A stretch of DNA of 45,535 nucleotides from an uncultured Lachnospiraceae bacterium (lineage in GTDB: Bacteria; Bacillota; Clostridia; Lachnospirales; Lachnospiraceae), in contig CANQDA010000027.1 in the NCBI GenBank assembly GCA_947591155.1, positions 1 through 45,535 of the forward strand, in the 5' to 3' direction. Shown here one piece after another: positions 41,190 to 45,535 of the stretch. Numbering within the stretch: the first letter of the stretch is position 1; every line of letters starts with the position of its first letter. A model generated the notes under the pieces. That model had not been told where the DNA came from and ran no database searches. It saw only the letters and a program-made list of their open reading frames with translations. The translations under genes were made by a program, and so were the position numbers.

Positions 41190-41248
41190 TACAGCATTCG
41201 ACAGCACATGATGGTATTCTGCCTGCAAATCTCAAAACGCTTCATCAT
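41120..41248 (-). CDS. Cys/Met-rich leader peptide, 42 codons
   Basis: Small ORF at the start of the operon leader, too short to be found by length filters. ATG 41248 (or the adjacent ATG 41245) has a strong GAAGGAGG ribosome site 6-7 nt upstream and lies about 22 nt from the predicted transcription start; it stops at TAG 41120. The peptide reads MMKRFEICRQNTIMCCRML at its start and has three Cys (8, 15, 16) and six to seven Met among 42 residues. The codons Cys15-Cys16 lie just before the antiterminator segment. The likely role is to sense charged tRNA-Cys (and possibly tRNA-Met) by ribosome stalling rather than to make a working protein. Confidence 0.72.
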   Translation of the reverse strand: MMKRFEICRQNTIMCCRMLYSRTYHMAGAFRDPFLRLNRMRP

Positions 41249-41263
41249 TTACGCCTCCTTCCC

Positions 41264-41277
41264 TCAAACTGGTTTGA
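41264..41277 (-). promoter_or_regulatory. palindrome at the transcription start of the Cys/Met operon
   Basis: TCAAAC (41264-41269) and GTTTGA (41272-41277) form a 6-bp dyad beginning at the last base of the -10 box and covering the predicted start site. A repressor bound here would block initiation. No known consensus was recognised. Confidence 0.45.
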
Positions 41278-41305
41278 TTATAGTGCGGCCCCCCGCATTT
41301 GTAAA
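41277..41305 (-). promoter_or_regulatory. promoter of the Cys/Met transporter operon
   Basis: On the minus strand, -35 TTTACA (41300-41305) and -10 TATAAT (41277-41282) are 17 bp apart, predicting a start near 41270. With one departure from consensus it should be intrinsically strong, which fits control by attenuation downstream. Confidence 0.85.
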
Positions 41306-41316
41306 TTCGTTCCGTT

Positions 41317-41344
41317 TTATCGTCGGCGATAAGTTCTGCTTATC
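41317..41344 (-). promoter_or_regulatory. tandem dyads, candidate LysR binding site
   Basis: Two overlapping dyads: TTATCG-n4-CGATAA (41317-41332) and GATAAG-n5-CTTATC (41328-41344, perfect). They lie at about -47 to -74 from the predicted start, the usual place for LysR-type activator sites, and within 100 bp of the end of a LysR gene on the same strand. The regulator-site link is an inference. Confidence 0.55.
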
Positions 41345-41437
41345 ACTGATCGCCGTTTTCAATCCTTTGCCTTCCCACTGTTTTTGTTCTCAGAACTTAT
41401 ATTTCAGCTGATACGATCGATGCGTTTGTTCTTATTC

Positions 41438-42343
41438 TCAGAGCTCCTTATATTTCAGAAGCTCCGCAACATATGCGTCCCCATAGGCCGACAGCCCGCT
41501 CCCCTTTCGCGTGATATATCCGATCGTGAGCGGGTCTTCCTCCTTCAGCTTTATGGACGTCAGTCCCTGAAGAACGGCGTCCTCCTCAGACAGCATCCCG
41601 GAACCTATGGCATAACCCCCGAGCTCCGCTATGATCTCCATCGACGTCGCCCTGTCGTCGGACTTGACCATTTTGTCAAAAGAGTAATCCGCCATCGCCT
41701 CTTCCGTCAGGTAGAATCTGCCGTCGTCACTCTGATCGAACGATATGCACGGATATTTCTGCATTTCTTCTATGGAGACCTCCTTTCGTCCGGCAAGCTC
41801 GTGGTCTTTCCAGACATACACGTAAGTCTCCCTCCTCATAAGCGGAACGAACTCCAGATCGTAATCCCGAAAAAGCTTCCTGATCACCGCCTCATTGGAC
41901 CCGGAAAAGGACACGACGCCGACCTCGCTTTTCAGACTTCTGACGTCGTCGAGAACCTCCTTTGTCTTCGTCTCATGTATGGAGAAGGTGTATTTCCCCG
42001 GCTGCATGCTCTGTATGACAGCGGTAAACGCCTTGATGGCAAAGTTGTAGTGCTGCGTGGAGACAGAGAATCGTTCCCTGCCGCTGTCCTTTGCCAGATA
42101 CCGGTCCTCGAGAATCTCATACTGCCCAACAGCCTTCTTCGCATAATTAAGAAACTCCCTGCCTTCGTCAGTCAGAGAGATCCCCTTGTTCGTTCTCGCA
42201 AAGATCAGTATTCCCAGCTCCTCCTCCAGTTCGCGGATGCTCGCGGACAGCGCCGGCTGCGATATGTACAGCCTGGTGGAGGCCTCCCGCATAGAAGACG
42301 AGTCCGCGACCTCAAGCACATATTTCAACTGGTTTATATTCAT
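41438..42343 (-). CDS. LysR-family transcriptional regulator
   Basis: Regulator, likely of the adjacent sulfur amino-acid transporter operon. The 301-residue protein has an N-terminal winged helix-turn-helix (MNINQLKYVLEVADSSSMREA, quoted across its start; SQPALSASIRELEEELGILIF) and a C-terminal effector domain from about residue 90 (LRRETYVYVWKDHELAG, AELGGYAIGSGMLSEED). AGGAAGGGA precedes ATG 42343. It is encoded directly upstream of the operon in the same direction, not divergently as is more common. The ligand is unknown; O-acetylserine or a related signal is possible by analogy with CysB/YtlI-type regulators, but this is not shown. Confidence 0.9.
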   Translation of the reverse strand: MNINQLKYVLEVADSSSMREASTRLYISQPALSASIRELEEELGILIFARTNKGISLTDEGREFLNYAKKAVGQYEILEDRYLAKDSGRERFSVSTQHYNFAIKAFTAVIQSMQPGKYTFSIHETKTKEVLDDVRSLKSEVGVVSFSGSNEAVIRKLFRDYDLEFVPLMRRETYVYVWKDHELAGRKEVSIEEMQKYPCISFDQSDDGRFYLTEEAMADYSFDKMVKSDDRATSMEIIAELGGYAIGSGMLSEEDAVLQGLTSIKLKEEDPLTIGYITRKGSGLSAYGDAYVAELLKYKEL

Positions 42344-42395
42344 TCGTGTTCCCTTCCTCTCAACGAAATCCGGACATCGTTTGCTTCTATTTGTC

Positions 42396-42809
42396 TCACA
42401 TAACCATCAGCAGAGTTCCCGCTCCGATCAGAATACAGCCGATCACTGATTTTGTTGTAAATTCCTCATGCAGAAAAATAAACGCCATCACAAGTGTGAT
42501 CACTACGGACAGCTTATCGACCGGGACGACCTTTGACGCATCCCCCATCTGCAAAGCCTTGTAATAACACAGCCATGACGCTCCCGTAGCAAGTCCGGAC
42601 AGGATCAGGAAGATCCAGCTTTTCTGGCTGATCGACCGGATGCCGTTCTGCTGATGCGTGACGAACACCATTCCCCACGCCATAGCGACAACAACCATCG
42701 TGCGGATTGCGGTCGCGAGGTTGGAGCCGACTCCTTCAATTCCTACCTTTGCCAATATTGACGTCAGCGCGGCAAAGACCGCCGAGCCAAGCGCTAAACA
42801 GAACCACAT
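42396..42809 (-). CDS. small EamA-type DMT transporter
   Basis: Single-EamA-domain membrane protein of 137 residues from ATG 42809, which has AGGAGGTGC upstream; the frame opens at 42830 with no site of its own. About four to five helices; GLATGASWLCYYKALQMGDA and PVDKLSVVITLVMAFIFLHE are hallmarks of the family. Half-size members work as dimers. It lies 52 bp upstream of the LysR gene and may share its transcript. The substrate is unknown. Confidence 0.88.
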   Translation of the reverse strand: MWFCLALGSAVFAALTSILAKVGIEGVGSNLATAIRTMVVVAMAWGMVFVTHQQNGIRSISQKSWIFLILSGLATGASWLCYYKALQMGDASKVVPVDKLSVVITLVMAFIFLHEEFTTKSVIGCILIGAGTLLMVM

Positions 42810-42863
42810 TGCTGCACCTCCTGTCCTCATTTGCTTTTACACCTAAATTTACAATATGGAGCT

Positions 42864-43559
42864 TCACATTCCGCGGCATCCGTCTTTCACGATCAGCAGC
42901 GAATAGTATCCCGCGTCCTCCGGTATCTCCTGCGCGCCGCGAAAGCATCGCTCATGCTCCATTCCGCAGTTTTCCACCATAACGGCCTCCGCACCGGACT
43001 GTATAAGCTGTTTCTTCACCGCCCCGATCCTGCTGCCCGCTTTCATCAATACCTTAGTCCCCGGCAGCTTCAGCGCCTCCTCGATCTGATAGGACGCCGG
43101 GATCACATGCAGCGGCTCGTCCTTCTCCACAAGTCCCTCGTTCAATCGCGCCGCCACAGCGCAGAAAGACGGAACGCCGCTTACGATCTCCGCCGCGCCG
43201 CCCATTGCAATAATCTTCCTGTGAAGGTAGAGATAAGTCGAATACACCGTCGGGTCTCCCAGCGTGAGAAACGCCACCATCTTCCCGGCTGCAAGAAGGC
43301 TCTGCACCTGCTCTGCCGCCCGCACATATCCCTCCTCGAGAAGCTTCCGGTCCTTCGTCATCGGCCAGTCAATCTCCAGGCACTGCTTCTGCGCGATCTC
43401 CGGGACCGCCTGCGCCGCGATCCGGTACGCCGTCGTCTCTTCCTTTCTCCGTCCCGGAACCGCGATCGCATCCGCCTCCCGGATCACCCGGATCGCCTTT
43501 TGCGTCATGAGCTCCGGGTCTCCCGGCCCGACGCCCACCCCGTACAATTTTCCCCTCAT
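42864..43559 (-). CDS. cbiL: (cobalt-)precorrin-2 C20-methyltransferase
   Basis: SAM-dependent methylase of cobalamin corrin-ring synthesis. The 231-residue protein has the tetrapyrrole methylase motifs YGVGVGPGDPELMTQKA, FLTLGDPTVYSTYLYL and VSGVPSFCAVAARL, and TVYSTY marks the C20-specific (CbiL/CobI) group. CGGAGAAG precedes ATG 43559. No other corrin gene is nearby, so it is isolated from the main cobalamin operon or specialised. I saw no cobalamin riboswitch upstream; instead a promoter-like 39-bp repeat lies at 43627-43665. Confidence 0.9.
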   Translation of the reverse strand: MRGKLYGVGVGPGDPELMTQKAIRVIREADAIAVPGRRKEETTAYRIAAQAVPEIAQKQCLEIDWPMTKDRKLLEEGYVRAAEQVQSLLAAGKMVAFLTLGDPTVYSTYLYLHRKIIAMGGAAEIVSGVPSFCAVAARLNEGLVEKDEPLHVIPASYQIEEALKLPGTKVLMKAGSRIGAVKKQLIQSGAEAVMVENCGMEHERCFRGAQEIPEDAGYYSLLIVKDGCRGM

Positions 43560-43626
43560 GCTCTTCTCCGTTTCGTTCTGTTTTATTGTTCAGCGTGCAA
43601 TAAAGCTTCCGCAGGTTTCTTCTGAT

Positions 43627-43665
43627 CTGTTTATGCTATCAGAATAGCAAAAAGAAAATGTTGAG
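43627..43665 (-). repeat. 39-bp promoter-like repeat, copy 1 (upstream of cbiL)
   Basis: Shares 34 of 39 positions with 44771-44809, all five differences being transitions. On the minus strand it contains a candidate -10 TATTCT within the dyad TGCTAT-n4-ATAGCA (43634-43649, perfect here) and a T-rich tract just upstream. It stands about 70 bp before cbiL. The T-rich tract may also end transcription of the 2H gene. Confidence 0.6.
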
Positions 43666-43735
43666 TGCATATCATTTTTTCAACATATGCTCGTGCATAA
43701 CAAGAATCGTGCCAGTAAAATCGCTGTTCCCTTTT

Positions 43736-44332
43736 TCAAAAAACGAGCGGCACAACAAGTTCCTCCGTATAAGGAAAGTGATGCACCAGAGAGATGCTGA
43801 CGGTCCGGGCAGAAACAGGTTTCCAGTCCATTCCGGCAGCATCGAAAACCTGTATCAGCTCCGCATGCGTAAGCTCCGCAGCCAGCGTGAGATGAGGCAC
43901 CCACGTACCATAGACATACTGTCTTGACGGAACAAACAGCTGATCCGCCACCGCATGAATCGCCCTGTTCATGCCGATTATCTCATCCGTCATGACAGGA
44001 AGGGCAACGAGGGTTCCCGGCAGAAATGCCCCGAGAGCGTCAAAAGTCATGGTGAAAGGATGTAAACTGCGCAGAACATCCTCCATCACCTGAACCGGGT
44101 CAGATTTATCCACAATGTCGAAGATTCCCATTGAAACATGAGGCGGCTGCCCGTTGCACAGCCGGATACTATTTCCGCTTACCCGAGCCAGCTTATCAAT
44201 CAGTATATCAAAAAACTCTTCGATTTGCTGTTCAAAGCGAAGAATCACGTCGAACTGGATGTTCTGATTCTTCATCCGGCTAGATTCTATTTGATTGTTT
44301 TCAAAAAAAACTTTTTCTTTCAAGGCAGCCAT
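43736..44332 (-). CDS. 2H-family phosphoesterase (2'-5' RNA ligase-like)
   Basis: Second 2H-fold protein of the window and not closely similar to thpR. The 198-residue protein has HxS/T motifs in PPHVSMGIF and VPHLTLAAEL, spaced as in RNA ligase-like/cyclic phosphodiesterase families. GGAGGTCTAG precedes ATG 44332. It follows the small membrane-protein gene after 19 bp, so the two are probably co-transcribed from the 44785-44813 promoter. The substrate is unknown. Confidence 0.8.
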   Translation of the reverse strand: MAALKEKVFFENNQIESSRMKNQNIQFDVILRFEQQIEEFFDILIDKLARVSGNSIRLCNGQPPHVSMGIFDIVDKSDPVQVMEDVLRSLHPFTMTFDALGAFLPGTLVALPVMTDEIIGMNRAIHAVADQLFVPSRQYVYGTWVPHLTLAAELTHAELIQVFDAAGMDWKPVSARTVSISLVHHFPYTEELVVPLVF

Positions 44333-44351
44333 CTAGACCTCCGGAAATCTC

Positions 44352-44753
44352 TCAATGACCTTCTATATTGCCCGCAAACGGAGCGGACGTATTGAGGCGG
44401 AAGACATAGTTTCCATCTTCGTTCTGCGACAGGTAACACATCCACTCATCATACTCATAATGTTGATACAGTTTCTCCTCCAGATCCGACTGCTGCATTT
44501 CCGTCGAAAAGGTGATCAGAGACAGGCAGTCCACATGGTTCCCTGTCCCCGACGTATTCCCTGTCTCCGAATGCACGTCGATCAGTTCTATATCAGGCAC
44601 TTCCTCTTCTAAGGTCGCAACCAGCTGTTTTGTCTGTCTTGCAGTGGTAAGATGATTGACGCACAGCCCGAACAGTTCGTAGAGAATAAAAATCCCTATC
44701 AAAATCAGCGGCACCGCTAGTATGATCTTCGCAATTCTTTTTAACAGTTTCAC
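44352..44753 (-). CDS. small membrane-anchored protein of unknown function
   Basis: I do not recognise this family. From GTG 44753, 8 nt after AGGAGG, it has 133 residues; an earlier GTG at 44762 lies inside the ribosome site. One hydrophobic helix (about 9-30: IILAVPLILIGIFILYELFG) is followed by a soluble domain of about 100 residues, probably outside the membrane, with no cysteine-pair or catalytic motif evident. It is the first gene after the promoter with the repeated dyad and precedes the 2H gene. Confidence 0.7.
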   Translation of the reverse strand: MKLLKRIAKIILAVPLILIGIFILYELFGLCVNHLTTARQTKQLVATLEEEVPDIELIDVHSETGNTSGTGNHVDCLSLITFSTEMQQSDLEEKLYQHYEYDEWMCYLSQNEDGNYVFRLNTSAPFAGNIEGH

Positions 44754-44770
44754 CGTCTGCACCTCCTGTT

Positions 44771-44809
44771 CTGTTCATGCTATCAGAATAACAAAAAGAG
44801 AATGCTAAG
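44771..44809 (-). repeat. 39-bp promoter-like repeat, copy 2
   Basis: Counterpart of 43627-43665. The dyad here is imperfect (TGCTAT at 44778-44783, ATAACA at 44788-44793) and overlaps the -10 box of the promoter at 44785-44813. Its position, directly before the ribosome site of the small membrane-protein gene, shows that the repeat is a promoter/operator unit rather than a coding duplication. Confidence 0.6.
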
Positions 44810-44813
44810 TCAA
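44785..44813 (-). promoter_or_regulatory. promoter of the small membrane protein and 2H genes
   Basis: On the minus strand, -35 TTGACT (44808-44813) and -10 TATTCT (44785-44790) are 17 bp apart. The -35 box lies in the descending arm of the toxin-gene terminator, so the terminator and the next promoter share sequence. Confidence 0.6.
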
Positions 44814-44835
44814 AACATTTGTAATGACTTAGCAT
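44793..44835 (-). terminator. intrinsic terminator after the toxin-antitoxin pair
   Basis: Perfect 11-bp stem (ATGCTAAGTCA at 44802-44812 on plus, TGACTTAGCAT at 44825-44835), 12-nt loop, then TCTCTTTTTG on the minus strand. It is 36 bp after the toxin stop codon. Confidence 0.72.
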
Positions 44836-44870
44836 CTTAAGATATCTTTCTGAATCTGCGCCTATATAGG

Positions 44871-45206
44871 TCAGTCAGACATTTTCATTTTTCCAAGAAA
44901 ATTCTTCTGATCTCGCCTTTCATAAACCACACCCGTGATTTGTACTGCCGCATTTTCTGTATCGATCCAAAAATAAACAAGATAATGCCTAATCTTCACC
45001 CAGCGTATCCCCTCGGTTTTCCAAGGTTCTTCATCAACCAGCGGATGCTTCTCCGGATTCACGTTGAGTTTTAGGAATTCCCTCTCAAACTCATCAAGCA
45101 TATCCTCCGCTGCCCCGGGATTGTGCAGTTCAACAGCAATATGCCAGGCAATTTCACGCATCTGATCCTCGGCCTGGTGTGTTGTTCTTACCTCAAAAAC
45201 GTTCAA
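44871..45206 (-). CDS. RelE/ParE-family toxin
   Basis: Predicted toxin of a type II toxin-antitoxin pair. The likely start is TTG 45206, 8 nt after AAGGAG and overlapping the antitoxin stop as TTGA; GTG 45215 is too close to the ribosome site. The 111-residue protein has the ParE/RelE pattern: early RTTHQAEDQMREIAWHI helix pair, then WVKIRHYLVYFWID and VVYERRDQKNFL. The latter conserved Arg/Tyr strand is common in RelE-like plasmid-stabilisation toxins. Ribonuclease (RelE) or gyrase (ParE) action cannot be told apart here. Confidence 0.87.
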   Translation of the reverse strand: MNVFEVRTTHQAEDQMREIAWHIAVELHNPGAAEDMLDEFEREFLKLNVNPEKHPLVDEEPWKTEGIRWVKIRHYLVYFWIDTENAAVQITGVVYERRDQKNFLGKMKMSD

Positions 45207-45517
45207 CTCGTCCACTCCTTAATATCGCGCTTAAGGTCTGCAATCGCGTCCACGGCCGGTCTGCTGTCGTTTGCTTTTGCCTCCGAAAGCCCCTTCGCCA
45301 TCATCGTATAAAAAGTGTCCTTTCCCATCTCATCCCGAGCCACCAGCTCTTTGCTCAAAGATACCGGAAAAGGCACTCCCTTTTTGATAATGATCTGTTT
45401 ATAAAGCATATTTATAACAACCGAAGCAGGGATACCCAACTGGTTCAGTATATCCTCTGCCTGTTTTTTTACATCCGGCTCAACTCTCGCCAGAACGTTT
45501 GCGGTTTTTGCCGCCAT
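45203..45517 (-). CDS. RelB/DinJ-family antitoxin
   Basis: Antitoxin partner that neutralises the toxin and probably represses the pair's promoter. The 104-residue protein begins with a ribbon-helix-helix typical of RelB/DinJ (MAAKTANVLARVEPDVKKQ, ILNQLGIPASVVINMLYKQI), followed by a flexible charged C-terminus that would wrap the toxin. The start ATG 45517 follows AAGGCGGTGG; the upstream promoter is outside the window. Confidence 0.88.
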   Translation of the reverse strand: MAAKTANVLARVEPDVKKQAEDILNQLGIPASVVINMLYKQIIIKKGVPFPVSLSKELVARDEMGKDTFYTMMAKGLSEAKANDSRPAVDAIADLKRDIKEWTS

Positions 45518-45535
45518 GATACCACCGCCTTTCTA

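Noticed and set aside
41006..41300. S-box (SAM) or T-box riboswitch ahead of the Cys/Met operon
   Set aside because: None of the conserved cores of either is present; the leader ORF with alternative pairing explains the terminator better.
43560..43735. Cobalamin riboswitch ahead of cbiL
   Set aside because: The region is too short and lacks the B12-box sequence.
1..45535. CRISPR arrays, prophage, integrase or transposase genes
   Set aside because: No regularly spaced repeats and no such protein signatures were seen on either strand.

Overview
The window looks like chromosome from a Clostridia bacterium, most likely a Lachnospiraceae. This rests on strong AGGAGG-type ribosome sites, frequent GTG/TTG starts, GC-rich codon use, and the Firmicute gene order dgt-dnaG-rpoD-trmK-nif3. 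No sequence search was run, so names rest on recognised motifs and gene order. Nearly every gene is on the minus strand; the one clear plus-strand gene is an AraC regulator.

Layout: (1) 1-1573 holds the 5' part of a ChvE-type sugar-binding protein gene with its promoter, a 23-bp stem terminator, and the RNase P RNA gene (rnpB) with its own promoter. (2) 1577-9926 is a raffinose/melibiose-type utilisation locus. A binding protein, two permeases, a GH13 amylosucrase-like enzyme and a GH36 alpha-galactosidase form one operon, divergent from an AraC regulator; a 13-bp inverted repeat lies between them. (3) 9967-18431 is housekeeping: thpR, a uridine-kinase-like nucleoside kinase, nif3, trmK, rpoD, dnaG and dgt. 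A 356-bp MITE-like element with 17-bp inverted ends sits between trmK and nif3. (4) 18592-25100 carries comEC, a GerMN lipoprotein, an OmpR-type two-component system and a comEA-like gene. (5) 25169-31015 carries glgX, a YdcZ transporter, a class B sortase with a Glu-Thr repeat, and a HerA-like DUF853 ATPase.

(6) 31122-35233 is an AT-rich, probably acquired restriction-modification pair. One protein combines a PD-(D/E)xK nuclease and an N6-adenine methylase; it is followed by a separate specificity subunit. (7) 35592-41305 is the most unusual part. One operon encodes a complete polar-amino-acid (cysteine-type) ABC transporter and a methionine MetNI pair. Between them lies one binding protein that fuses a cysteine-type SBP_bac_3 domain to a MetQ domain. 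Ahead of the operon are a consensus promoter, LysR-like operator dyads, a 42-codon leader ORF with a Cys-Cys pair and six Met, and an intrinsic terminator. The 5' arm of that terminator is perfectly complementary over 10 nt to a segment of the leader ORF. The arrangement reads as a ribosome-mediated attenuator controlling joint uptake of both sulfur amino acids. (8) 41438-45517 holds the LysR regulator, a small EamA transporter, an isolated cbiL, a 2H phosphoesterase, a small membrane protein and a RelBE-type toxin-antitoxin pair. A 39-bp promoter-like repeat occurs twice here.

I saw no CRISPR array, tRNA, rRNA beyond rnpB, prophage or transposase gene.
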